Origin: Rhodomicrobium udaipurense JA643
Lineage (GTDB): Bacteria; Pseudomonadota; Alphaproteobacteria; Rhizobiales; Rhodomicrobiaceae
Direction: 5' to 3'
Length of the DNA stretch: 40,770 bases
Assembly (NCBI RefSeq): GCF_000636015.1
Contig: NZ_JFZJ01000018.1
Location: forward strand, 1 to 40,770
How positions within the stretch are numbered: the stretch's first letter is position 1; each line of letters starts with the position of its first letter. A model generated the notes under the pieces. The model made no database searches. It saw only the letters and a list, made by a program, of their open reading frames with translations, and was not told the DNA's origin. Positions 17,812 to 25,653 of this stretch are shown piece after piece. The position numbers and the translations under genes were made by a program.

Positions 17812-19815
17812 TTACCCGACGAAAGAATTTTGCCCGGACTGGATGCGCTTCAGCGCTGTGACGAGGGCGTCGATATCGCTGAAGGTATTGTAGAGCGCGA
17901 AGGACGGCCGCACCGTCGCTTCGAGGCCAAAGCGGCGAAGGATCGGCTGCGCGCAGTGATGTCCTGAGCGCACCGCGATGCCGTGCTGGTTCAGCGCCGC
18001 GCCCACGGCCTCGCTTTTCTGGCCCGCGAGGACGAAGGAAACGACGCCCGCCTTCTCAGGCGCGGTGCCGATGATGCGCAGCCCCGGTACGTCCGGCAGA
18101 ACCTTCGTAGCGTAGGCGATCAAATTGTGCTCGTGCGCGGCGATGGCGTCCATGCCGATGCCGTTCAGGTAGTCGATGGCAGCGCCCAGCCCCACCGCAT
18201 CCGCGATGCTGCCCGTGCCCGCCTCGAACCGTGTCGGCGCGGCGTTGTATTCCGTCCGCTCGAAGGTCACGTCCTTGATCATGTTGCCGCCGCCCTGCCA
18301 GGGCTGTGTCGCGTCGAGCAGGTCTTTCTTGCCGTAGACGACGCCGATGCCCATCGGTGCGAACACCTTGTGGCCCGAGAGCACGAACCAGTCCGCATCG
18401 AGCGCACGCACGTTGACGGGCATATGCGAGACGGACTGCGCGCCGTCGAGCAGCACGCGAGCGCCATAGCGATGGGCCATGTCGATCATCGCCTTGGCAG
18501 GCGTAACCGTGCCGAGCGCGTTCGACACCTGCGTGAAGGCGACGAGCTTGGTGCGCGGCCCGAGCAGTTTCTCATAGGCGTCGAGGAGCAACTGCCCGTG
18601 ATCGTCGACCGGCACGACCTTCAGCTTCGCGCCCGTCTCGGTGCACAGTTGCTGCCATGGCACGATGTTGGCGTGATGCTCAAGCCATGTGACGATGATC
18701 TCATCGCCCTCGCCGATATTCTGGCGGCCCCAGCTTTTCGCGACGAGGTTGATGCCTTCGGTCGCGCCGCGCACGAAGATGATTTCCTCGGGCGAGTTTG
18801 CGCCGATGAAGCCCGCTACCTTCTGGCGCGCGTGCTCGTAAGCATCGGTCGAGCGCGCGGCGAGTTCATGCGCGCCGCGATGCACGTTCGAGTTTTCCCA
18901 CGCGTAGTAGTGCACGAGGCGGTCGATGACGGCCTGCGGCTTCTGCGTCGTGGCGGCGTTGTCGAGCCACACGAGCGGGCGTCCGTTCACCTGCTGGTGC
19001 AGGATGGGGAAGTCGCGGCGCACGGCCAACACATCGTAACCGGTCTGCGGACCCTGCGAGAGCGGCCCGCCCTTCGCATTGGTCGAGTGCGACAGGTGGC
19101 TCTCGTCCAGGAAATAGAACTGCGAGCCGGGCCGCCCGTTGTTCGGCGCATTGGTGGGCGTTGAGCGGGAAGCCGGAGCCTGACCGGCAGGCTTTCCGGG
19201 CGCGGTCAGCCCGGTGAGGCCGGGGATGTCGGGAAAACCGCGAGCGATTTCCTCAAGACCGGGATAGGTCGAAGTCGGTTTTGAGGCCGTTTCGGTCTGC
19301 CCCGGTCCGCCGGTGATCTGAGCTGGAGCGGAAGGCCCCGACAGCGGAAGACCATGCGCGCCACCGAAATACGACGGTGCGTAGGGCGTCGGCTGTGGAA
19401 CCGCCGCCTGCGGAACGTGCGGGCTTGCGGCCGCTTTCGCATGGATCTCCCCCGGCAGGGGAACTGCCGATGGCGAGGATGCCGGATTGAGCGGGCCGGA
19501 CAGTGGCGCGCCGTGCGCCTGCGGGTTGAAGCTGGAGCTGCGCCCCGGAGCACCCGCAAGCGGGATGTCCGCCGAGCGGGTCACTTCGATGGGGGCAGGG
19601 CTCGCGCTGGCGAGCGGCGCGGCCGACGGCGGCAGACTCCCGCCGGGCGGTGTCGCGAACATTTCGTTCGCGAGCCGCGTCAGCGTGTCCGCGCTCGGCC
19701 AACCCGCCGGAGATGGCAAGCCGCCCAGCGCTTCCGCGATGCCACTTCCGATGTCGGCCAACGGGGCCGCCTCGGAGCCGGGTGCATCAGCCATGGTAGG
19801 TGTCAGAATAGGCAT
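17812..19815 (-). CDS. Cysteine desulfurase (SufS-like) with encapsulin-targeting N-terminal extension
   Basis: This PLP enzyme removes sulfur from cysteine, giving alanine and an enzyme persulfide. The catalytic domain spans about residues 260-667 (starting YDVLAVRRDFPILHQQ) with the PLP lysine in SGHKVFAP (Lys483) and the persulfide cysteine in RSGHHCAQP (Cys621). Ahead of it is an extension of about 260 residues, rich in Pro, Ala, Gly and Ser and likely disordered. It carries the repeats AHGAPLSGP (about 100), AHGLPLSGP (about 153) and AKGGPLSQGP (about 247). Such extensions direct family 2A encapsulin cargo into the shell, and the encapsulin gene is directly upstream and overlaps. The exact start is uncertain: ATG at 19815 has a weak GAGG site, ATG at 19794 would also fit. 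Confidence 0.93.
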   Translation of the reverse strand: MPILTPTMADAPGSEAAPLADIGSGIAEALGGLPSPAGWPSADTLTRLANEMFATPPGGSLPPSAAPLASASPAPIEVTRSADIPLAGAPGRSSSFNPQAHGAPLSGPLNPASSPSAVPLPGEIHAKAAASPHVPQAAVPQPTPYAPSYFGGAHGLPLSGPSAPAQITGGPGQTETASKPTSTYPGLEEIARGFPDIPGLTGLTAPGKPAGQAPASRSTPTNAPNNGRPGSQFYFLDESHLSHSTNAKGGPLSQGPQTGYDVLAVRRDFPILHQQVNGRPLVWLDNAATTQKPQAVIDRLVHYYAWENSNVHRGAHELAARSTDAYEHARQKVAGFIGANSPEEIIFVRGATEGINLVAKSWGRQNIGEGDEIIVTWLEHHANIVPWQQLCTETGAKLKVVPVDDHGQLLLDAYEKLLGPRTKLVAFTQVSNALGTVTPAKAMIDMAHRYGARVLLDGAQSVSHMPVNVRALDADWFVLSGHKVFAPMGIGVVYGKKDLLDATQPWQGGGNMIKDVTFERTEYNAAPTRFEAGTGSIADAVGLGAAIDYLNGIGMDAIAAHEHNLIAYATKVLPDVPGLRIIGTAPEKAGVVSFVLAGQKSEAVGAALNQHGIAVRSGHHCAQPILRRFGLEATVRPSFALYNTFSDIDALVTALKRIQSGQNSFVG

Positions 19816-20716
19816 GATACTTGTCCACCTCAACGTCATCGAGGACCGCGATTGCATCGTCGGTCAGAACCGAGAGCGAGCAGTAAAGCGAGATGAGATA
19901 CTGCGCGATGGCTTTCGGATTGATGCCCATGAAGCGGACCGACAGGCCCATGCTCTGCTCGCCGGGAAGGCCCGGCTGATAGAGGCCGACGACGCCCTGG
20001 CGCGATTCGCCCGTGCGAAGGAGGATGATCTTCGACTTGTTGCCTTCGATGGGCAGCTTGTCGCTCGGGATGATCGGAATGCCGCGCCACGTGAGGAACG
20101 GCGAGCCGAACATGGTAATAGTCGCCGGTGGCACCCCGCGCCGCGTGCATTCGCGGCCGAAAGCAGCGATGGCGAGCGGGTGAGCGAGGAAGAAGCCTGG
20201 CTCTTTCCAGACCTTGGTGATGAGTTGGTCGAGATCGTCCGGCGTCGGCGCGCCCGTGCGGGTGCTGAGACGCTGAGACGGGATCGCGTTGGCGAGGAGG
20301 CCGTATTCCTGATTATTGATGAGTTCGCTTTCCTGCCGCTCCTTCACGATTTCGATCGTGAGGCGAAGCTGTTCGGCGATCTGATTATGCGGGACGCTGT
20401 AGAGATCCGAAACGCGCGTGTGTACTTCAAGCACAGTGTTGACGGCGCTCAGAAAGTATTCGCGCGGATGTTCTTCGTAATCGACGAAGGTCTGCGGCAG
20501 AATGCGTTCGTCGCGCTGCGAGCAGTCGACCGCCACATCACGCGATTCCTTCACGCGGTTGCGTCGGTAAATGCCCGCTTCCACCGGGACCCATTGCAAG
20601 CAATGGACAAGCCACCGCGGTGTAATGCGGGATAGTTGAGGTGATGTCTTGGTAGCATTGGCAAGTTGCCTTGCGGCAACATCGCTGAGCGCAGTATTGA
20701 CGGGCGTATCGGCCAT
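19787..20716 (-). CDS. Family 2A encapsulin shell protein (SrpI-like)
   Basis: This 309-residue protein is recognised as the HK97-fold shell protein of family 2A encapsulins, the group typified by SrpI of Synechococcus. Supporting segments are ITPRWLVHCLQWVPVEAGIY-type N-terminus, the central VSDLYSVPHNQIAEQLRLTI, and the C-terminal GLSVRFMGINPKAIAQYLIS followed by VDKYHAY. It has no fused cyclic-nucleotide domain, which distinguishes 2A from 2B. The next gene, overlapping its end, is the cysteine desulfurase with a long disordered N-terminus, exactly the known cargo pairing. In this family the compartments are linked to sulfur starvation and sulfur storage. The product would be a protein nanocompartment in the cytoplasm. 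Confidence 0.93.
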   Translation of the reverse strand: MADTPVNTALSDVAARQLANATKTSPQLSRITPRWLVHCLQWVPVEAGIYRRNRVKESRDVAVDCSQRDERILPQTFVDYEEHPREYFLSAVNTVLEVHTRVSDLYSVPHNQIAEQLRLTIEIVKERQESELINNQEYGLLANAIPSQRLSTRTGAPTPDDLDQLITKVWKEPGFFLAHPLAIAAFGRECTRRGVPPATITMFGSPFLTWRGIPIIPSDKLPIEGNKSKIILLRTGESRQGVVGLYQPGLPGEQSMGLSVRFMGINPKAIAQYLISLYCSLSVLTDDAIAVLDDVEVDKYHAYSDTYHG

Positions 20717-21029
20717 GGTGGCGTCTCTTTGGCGTCGAAATTATGAAGAAATGACGTGACTCGTCGTACCCAATTTCTTGGGATATCCGCAATTTTCTCT
20801 TGCGACCTCGGGTAGATCGATAGGATTGATTGTGGCGTCAGCTTGACACCAATCGCGCGGCTCTTCAATAACAACCAAAAGAGCGTTTCAGTATTTGCCA
20901 ATATTTTCCAGGAGGACCGCCCCTGACGGGGTAATCTTCTACTTTCGTCGGGATATGAAAGATCAGCGTATCGCGATTTCCAACTTTTCAGTGCCGCGCA
21001 ATTAATTGCGCGGCACTGTTGGGCATGCG
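20717..21029. other. Encapsulin upstream region with short palindrome
   Basis: This 313-base stretch separates the encapsulin gene from the end of the radical SAM operon on the same strand. It holds a 14-base hairpin-forming sequence CCCAA-TTTC-TTGGG (20769-20782), about 55 bases upstream of the encapsulin start, which could be an operator or a leader hairpin. A TCAGTAT half-site is at 20888-20894. No clear -35/-10 pair was found. Confidence 0.45.
20989..21018 (-). terminator. 30-bp perfect palindrome after the radical SAM operon
   Basis: CAGTGCCGCGCAATT (20989-21003) is followed directly by its reverse complement (21004-21018). It starts 11 bases after the stop of the B12-binding radical SAM gene. 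A strong terminator stem is the simplest reading, though the sequence that follows on the minus strand (TGAAAAGTTGG) is not a T-run. A binding site or a cruciform element remains possible. Confidence 0.65.
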
Positions 21030-22394
21030 TTATGCCGCAGCCAGACGGCGCGTCGCGAAATGCTCGTTGATCTCGCCATAAAGCTCCTTGAGGCGCGCAG
21101 GCGGGATCGCGCAGATGCCGTCATAAGCTTCGGTGAAATGCACGCGGGTGTGTTCGAGCGCGAACGGCTTGATCCGCCCCTCCGCGATCAGTTCGTCGTA
21201 AAGCGGTGAGCCGGGCAGGGGCGAGTAGATGCTCCAGCTCCAGCGGTCCAGTTCGAGCGACTTCGCAAGGTCGAACGTCTGGCGCACGTCGTCCTCGTCT
21301 TCGCCCGGAATGCCGATCATGAAGAAGCCGAACACGCGCAGGTGCCGCTTCGCGAGTGCGACCTTCTCCTTGATCTGATCGACGGTGATCTTCTTGTTGA
21401 GACGCACGAGGCTCTTCGGCGAGCCGGACTCGATGCCAAGGTCGATCTGCGTGAGTCCGGCCTCCTTCATCATGATGAGTTCGTCCTCGTCGAGCAGGTT
21501 GATGCGCGTCAGCGCCTGCCACTCGATGCCCGCCTTCCGCTTGATCATCAGGCGGCAGAATTCCTTCGTCCATGCGGGCTTGAGGTTGAAGATGCTGTCC
21601 TTGAACCACACGCCTTCGATGCCGTGCTCGTCGCGGAGCCGGATCACCTCGTCCACCACCTTCGCGGGCGATTTGAAGCGCCATTTGCGGCCCATGGTCT
21701 GCTGCACGGCGCAGAAGCTGCAATTATATGGGCAGCCGCGCGAGACGATCATCGAGATGCCGCGCACGGTGCGGAGCAGCGAATTGTGCTCGATGTAGCG
21801 CTCGACGGGGAACGCGCCGTAATCCGCGCCGGGAATGCTGTCGAGGTTCTCGCCGAGTTGCGCCTTCTCGGAAATGTGCACGCCGCCCCCCGTGCGAAAG
21901 CACAGGCCCTGAACCTGGCCCAGCCCTTCGCCGCCGTTCTGAAGCGCGTGCAGAAGCTGCGAGAACGCCTCCTCGCCCTCGCCGCGAATGACGAAATCGA
22001 CCGACGGGTGGGCGATGACGGTCTCCGGGTCGAGCGTCGGATGCACGCCGCCGAGCACAATGGTCGAGGCGGGCACCTGCGCGCGGGCAATGTCCGCCGC
22101 GCGGAGCGCCGACGGCAGCGTCGGCGTCATTGCGGTGATACCGACGACATCGGGCTTCTCGGCCTTGAGGCGTCGGGCCAGTTCTTCCGAGTCCATCATG
22201 AGCGCCTGCATGTCGAGCAGCGTCACGTCATGGCCGAGCCGCTTCACATAGGCCGTGAGGTACGCAAGGCCGAGCGGCGGCTCGAACGGCGCGACGTAGA
22301 GATTGCCGCCCCTGATCCAGTTCACATAGTCGGCGTAGCGGTTCTTGAAGGCGTCGCCATCGAAAAAGGTGGGATTGATGAAAAGGATCTTCAT
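21030..22394 (-). CDS. B12-binding radical SAM protein
   Basis: This 454-residue protein joins an N-terminal cobalamin-binding Rossmann domain (MKILFINPTF at the start; VVGITAMTPTLPSALRAADI; IVLGGVHPTL) to a radical SAM core with CPYNCSFC (CX3CX2C) at residues 221-228. Members methylate unactivated carbons or phosphorus, or build rings, and cannot be assigned by sequence. A good AGGAGCC site precedes the ATG. The N-terminal insert with Trp and Tyr residues (YADYVNWIRGGNLYVAPFEP) is common in this branch. It is the last gene of a three-gene operon with a second radical SAM protein and an FMN-type protein, so these may act on one product. Function unknown. Confidence 0.88.
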   Translation of the reverse strand: MKILFINPTFFDGDAFKNRYADYVNWIRGGNLYVAPFEPPLGLAYLTAYVKRLGHDVTLLDMQALMMDSEELARRLKAEKPDVVGITAMTPTLPSALRAADIARAQVPASTIVLGGVHPTLDPETVIAHPSVDFVIRGEGEEAFSQLLHALQNGGEGLGQVQGLCFRTGGGVHISEKAQLGENLDSIPGADYGAFPVERYIEHNSLLRTVRGISMIVSRGCPYNCSFCAVQQTMGRKWRFKSPAKVVDEVIRLRDEHGIEGVWFKDSIFNLKPAWTKEFCRLMIKRKAGIEWQALTRINLLDEDELIMMKEAGLTQIDLGIESGSPKSLVRLNKKITVDQIKEKVALAKRHLRVFGFFMIGIPGEDEDDVRQTFDLAKSLELDRWSWSIYSPLPGSPLYDELIAEGRIKPFALEHTRVHFTEAYDGICAIPPARLKELYGEINEHFATRRLAAA

Positions 22395-22499
22395 GAAAGG
22401 CTCCTGAGCCTCGAATGTGAATGGACGGGGCGCGCACGACTGGGCCGCCTCCGCCGGAGCGGAAGCGGTTGTGGCTGCGGCATCGGTTGAGGGCGGCGT

Positions 22500-22964
22500 C
22501 TAAACGGCGATGCGGTCGAGGTGGATGAAATCCGGGTGCGCCGCATCCTCGCGGGCGCGCACCTTCTCGAAGCGCTCGTCAATCACCTCGTCAGGCTCGA
22601 TGACCCAGACGCCCGCGAGATCGACATCGCCGAGCGTTTCGCGGGCGCGCACATAGTGCTGCTGGAACAGCGGGCCGGTGATATGCAGCTTCACCGGACG
22701 CCCCTTGATCTGTACGCGGTGGCCGTCCGCCCCGTGCAGCGCGACGGAAATCGAGCCGCCGTACCAGATGGTATGCGTCAGGTTGCGGTTGGCCGCCGAG
22801 GTTTCGAGGAATTCAAGCACGTGGATCGTGCCGTCGCCACCGTGATGCAGCGACGGTTTCTCCACGGCATCGGGCGCGCCGTTCGCATCGACGGTGGCGA
22901 GCACCTTGACGGTTTCCGCGCTGTCGAGCAGCGCAATCACGTCGGGCGTAAGGGTTGCGGGCAT
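22500..22964 (-). CDS. Pyridoxamine 5'-phosphate oxidase-like FMN-binding split-barrel protein
   Basis: This 154-residue protein has the split-barrel pattern: VIALLDSAETVKVLATVDAN, then PSLHHGGDGTIHVLEF, then NRNLTHTIWYGGSISVALHG, then VQIKGRPVKLHITGPLFQQH. Such proteins bind FMN, heme or F420 and serve as small reductases or oxidases. It lies 11 bases after the first radical SAM gene and shares its direction, so it is probably its functional partner, for example reducing an intermediate. The start at ATG 22964 fits the short spacing. Exact cofactor and reaction are not visible. Confidence 0.8.
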   Translation of the reverse strand: MPATLTPDVIALLDSAETVKVLATVDANGAPDAVEKPSLHHGGDGTIHVLEFLETSAANRNLTHTIWYGGSISVALHGADGHRVQIKGRPVKLHITGPLFQQHYVRARETLGDVDLAGVWVIEPDEVIDERFEKVRAREDAAHPDFIHLDRIAV

Positions 22965-22975
22965 GGGTGGCGTTC

Positions 22976-24232
22976 CTACTGAAGGCGTGCGAGGTCGGAA
23001 TCGGGGTGATTGCCGCAGCGGCGATAGTCGTCGAAATCGACCTTCAGGCCGTGGCTTGCGCGGATGTCCTGAAGCCCTTGTGCGAGGCGGATGAAATAGT
23101 CGAGCGAAGGCGCTTTCTGGTCGCGGAAGGCCGAGCCGGGGCGCGGCACCCAGACGATGTACACGGTCGTCACGCCGCGCGCCGCGAGCCAGTCGGCCTC
23201 GGACAGCGTCGATTGCAGCGCGTCATGCTCGCTCTTGAAGCCCGAGGGCTGCGCGGTCTCGACGCCGCCGACGATACCGGTGCCGACATTGCCGCGCCCG
23301 AAGATATCCACCGCGTTCACGAGCCGCTGCTTCCAGCCCTGATAGCCGACCTGCCGCGCCTTGCCGGGGCAGATCCAGCCGAACAGTTCCTCATTCAGCA
23401 CTTCGAGGTCGGTCGTGTAGCTCGTCAGGCCCGTCTCATTATAGAGTCGCGCGAGCTGCTTCTCGTTGAAGGCCGACGCGATCAACTGGCTCGGGAATTT
23501 CTTCGTGCGGAAGTTCTCGCCGATGGCTTGAAGCAGTTCGATGTAAAACTCGACTTCAAGGTCGAAGATTTCCTTTCCCTTGGTCACCGAACCGGCGGTG
23601 AGGCAGAGATTGGTGAAGCGGCCCGGCTCCTTCAGCGCCTCGGCGATGGTCTCCTTGACGTCCTCCGGGCGAAGCCTGTTCGGCACGCCGATTTCCTCGC
23701 GCTGCTGCTTCGTGTGCGTGACGATATCGCAGAACTGGCAGCCTTCCTTGTCGGCCCAGAAATAGCAGAAGCTCGACTGGAACACGTTCAGCCGCTGCGG
23801 GCGCGCGCTCACGATGTGGCTCATCGGCAGGCCGGATGTGGTGAGCTTGTCGTAATAGACGGGCTTCGGCCACAGATCGACCTCTTCAAGCTGTTCGCCG
23901 CCGTCCACCAGCACGAAGCGCCCTTCGCGGTAATCGACGACATACGGGTTCTGGTCCAGCGGGGTCGGATCGACGAGAATGGTCGTGCCGTCGCGCAGAA
24001 GCAGCGATTCCGGCAGCGGTTTGATCTCGCCGTCGCGTGAGCCGAAGATGTAGGGGCTGCGCAACTGGTGCACGGCCGGATCGACGGCCTTTTCAGCAGC
24101 TTCCGTGTAGTGCACGCCACGGCGTTGCACGTCGATCTTTCGCGCGATCAGGCGCGGGAAGCGGGGATGTTTCGCCAGCACTTCGTCGAAGGACGGCTCG
24201 GCGCGATAGATTTCCTTGAGCAGGGCGACCAC
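22976..24232 (-). CDS. Radical SAM protein with CX8CX2C cluster motif
   Basis: The likely start is GTG at 24232, because GGAG lies 6 bases upstream; an in-frame TTG at 24244 would add four residues. The protein has about 418 residues. The cluster motif is SFCYFWADKEGCQFC, which reads CX8CX2C at about residues 156-168, instead of the common CX3CX2C. Elp3 enzymes have CX9CX2C. The first ~140 residues have no match I recognise. The core continues with LCLTAGSVTKGKEIF (the SAM-binding GGE-like strand) and later TGIVGGVETAQPSGF and VVYIVWVPRPGS-like sequence. It starts the operon with the split-barrel and B12 radical SAM genes. I do not recognise the subfamily. Confidence 0.82.
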   Translation of the reverse strand: MVALLKEIYRAEPSFDEVLAKHPRFPRLIARKIDVQRRGVHYTEAAEKAVDPAVHQLRSPYIFGSRDGEIKPLPESLLLRDGTTILVDPTPLDQNPYVVDYREGRFVLVDGGEQLEEVDLWPKPVYYDKLTTSGLPMSHIVSARPQRLNVFQSSFCYFWADKEGCQFCDIVTHTKQQREEIGVPNRLRPEDVKETIAEALKEPGRFTNLCLTAGSVTKGKEIFDLEVEFYIELLQAIGENFRTKKFPSQLIASAFNEKQLARLYNETGLTSYTTDLEVLNEELFGWICPGKARQVGYQGWKQRLVNAVDIFGRGNVGTGIVGGVETAQPSGFKSEHDALQSTLSEADWLAARGVTTVYIVWVPRPGSAFRDQKAPSLDYFIRLAQGLQDIRASHGLKVDFDDYRRCGNHPDSDLARLQ

Positions 24233-24326
24233 ATCAATCTCCAATTTTTAACGTCTACAAAATTGATGGAAACTGAGCTATAAACCAGCAACTAATTGCC
24301 CTTTAGCGCACCGAAGAGCTGCTCAT

Positions 24327-25082
24327 ATGGAAAAATATTCTACTTTTGCCGGATTGTTGAGTGCGGGCATACCGCCGGGTGCCGACTTCTCGCTACATCT
24401 TCGAGCCTTGGAAGAGGAGGAAGGAGCAAACCCGAACTTTTTTCACGGCCTCGATGAAGATGACATCGCGGCGTTGTTCGCCGTGTCGAGCGTCAAGGCG
24501 TTTGCACCGGGTGAGGCGGTCTTCCGGCAGGGTGAAGCGCACGAGGGCATCTTCGTGATCCTGTGCGGGAAAATCCGCGTCTATTATCTCGGACCATCCG
24601 GGCGCGAACTGACACTTGCCTACTGGTCGGCGGGAAACTTTGTCGGCGGCCCGCACATTTTCGGCGAATGCCAGCATATGTGGTCGGGGCAGGCGGAAGA
24701 AGCCGCAGAGGTTCTGGTTGTTCCAGGCACCGGAATGCGCGCTCTGATTGAGCGGCGGCCGCGCCTCGCCGTGGCGCTCGTCGAGGCGATGGCGCACAAG
24801 GGCAAGTGTTTCTCAAGCCTCATTCAAATGCTTGGTACGCGTTCCGCCGCCGAACGTCTCGCGCAATTGCTGCTGCTGATGGCCGAGATGGGCGGCCAGC
24901 GCATCGGCGACCGCGTAATCATAAACCGCACTTTGACGCAGGACGAACTCGCCCGACTGGTCGGAGCGACCCGTCAGTGGATTTCCGCGACGCTCGAACG
25001 GCTTCGCGAGAAGGGCCTGATCGAGGTTGCCCCGGACCGGATCGTGATCCTCGACGAGGCGCGCTTGCGATGCTCGCGCTGA
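24327..25082 (+). CDS. Crp/Fnr-family transcriptional regulator
   Basis: This 251-residue regulator has a cyclic-nucleotide-like sensory domain (about residues 45-160; AVFRQGEAHEGIFVILCGKI) and a C-terminal helix-turn-helix (LTQDELARLVGATRQWISAT). An N-terminal tail of about 40 residues precedes the sensor. The Fnr cysteine cluster is absent, so an Fe-S oxygen sensor of the Fnr kind is unlikely; isolated cysteines occur in the sensor. It is divergent from the radical SAM operon across about 95 bases and points toward the sulfolactate genes, so it is a good candidate regulator of one or both. A role in sulfur limitation, as for cyanobacterial CysR of the same superfamily, is an analogy only. 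Confidence 0.92.
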   Translation: MEKYSTFAGLLSAGIPPGADFSLHLRALEEEEGANPNFFHGLDEDDIAALFAVSSVKAFAPGEAVFRQGEAHEGIFVILCGKIRVYYLGPSGRELTLAYWSAGNFVGGPHIFGECQHMWSGQAEEAAEVLVVPGTGMRALIERRPRLAVALVEAMAHKGKCFSSLIQMLGTRSAAERLAQLLLLMAEMGGQRIGDRVIINRTLTQDELARLVGATRQWISATLERLREKGLIEVAPDRIVILDEARLRCSR

Positions 25083-25285
25083 GTTTGGGGAGATCCTTGT
25101 GACAATCGTTGCGCCGGGGTCTCAGAGGCCGAGAGGCGAGCTTCGCTTTGTTCGGTGGCGTCGATCGTGCTCTGAATCTGCCCTGAGCGAGACTGGCACA
25201 GGGTAATCAGCCAACGCATGCCAACGATCTCGGGTTTCCCACAAAGGCGAAAACCTCAGGACAGGCGTTGACGCATCCGTTTAAT

Positions 25286-25298
25286 TGGATTTTATCCA
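25286..25298. promoter_or_regulatory. Palindrome in the suyA upstream region
   Basis: TGGAT-TTT-ATCCA is a perfect 5-bp inverted repeat with a 3-base spacer, 28 bases before the suyA start. It overlaps a weak promoter candidate (TTGACG at 25268, TTTTAT at 25290, 16-base spacer), so a bound regulator could repress. Its core GATTTTATC is the reverse complement of GATAAAATC at 38981-38989 before the NifX-like gene. Confidence 0.45.
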
Positions 25299-25325
25299 TT
25301 GGTATTGTCAAGTTTGGAGGTGCAA

Positions 25326-25643
25326 ATGACGCAATCCGCAGGCCGGGATAACGAGGAACGCATTCCGCATGTCCTCGCGCATAATTCGGCTGACAATGTG
25401 GCCGTTACGGTGATCGAGGGGCTGAGCGCGGGCACGACCGCATTCGGCGTCATCACCGAAACCAACGCGCCGTTTGAGGTCCAGGTGAAAGAGGACATTC
25501 CGATCGGCCACAAGGTCGCGCTCAAGGAGCTCAAGGCGGGCGACACGGCGATCAAATATGGCCAGGACGTGGGCCGCATCGTGAAGGACGTGGCCAAAGG
25601 CGAGCACGTTCACATTCACAATCTCAAGACCAAGCGCTGGTAA
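25326..25643 (+). CDS. suyA: (R)-sulfolactate sulfo-lyase subunit alpha, SuyA-like
   Basis: This 105-residue SAF-domain protein corresponds to the small N-terminal part of the altronate dehydratase (UxaA) family. With SuyB it splits 3-sulfolactate into pyruvate and sulfite in the cytoplasm. The start at 25326 is chosen because TTTGGAGG lies just upstream; a frame from 25299 lacks such a site. Supporting sequence is [20 protein letters not shown] and [20 protein letters not shown] followed by [20 protein letters not shown]. The SuyB gene follows after 10 bases, a typical suyAB pair. The altronate or galactarate dehydratase branch is excluded mainly by the neighbouring sulfolactate-type dehydrogenase. 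Confidence 0.85.
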   Translation: MTQSAGRDNEERIPHVLAHNSADNVAVTVIEGLSAGTTAFGVITETNAPFEVQVKEDIPIGHKVALKELKAGDTAIKYGQDVGRIVKDVAKGEHVHIHNLKTKRW

Positions 25644-25653
25644 GGACGCTAAA

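Noticed and set aside
17983..19164. Long plus-strand frame opposite the cysteine desulfurase
   Set aside because: The opposite strand carries a clear desulfurase with all catalytic residues; this frame has no domain and is a GC-rich shadow.
21342..22490. Long plus-strand frame opposite the B12 radical SAM gene
   Set aside because: It lies wholly over a well-supported gene and shows only low-complexity composition.
24327..25082. Oxygen-sensing Fnr
   Set aside because: The N-terminal cysteine cluster of Fnr is absent; only scattered cysteines are seen.
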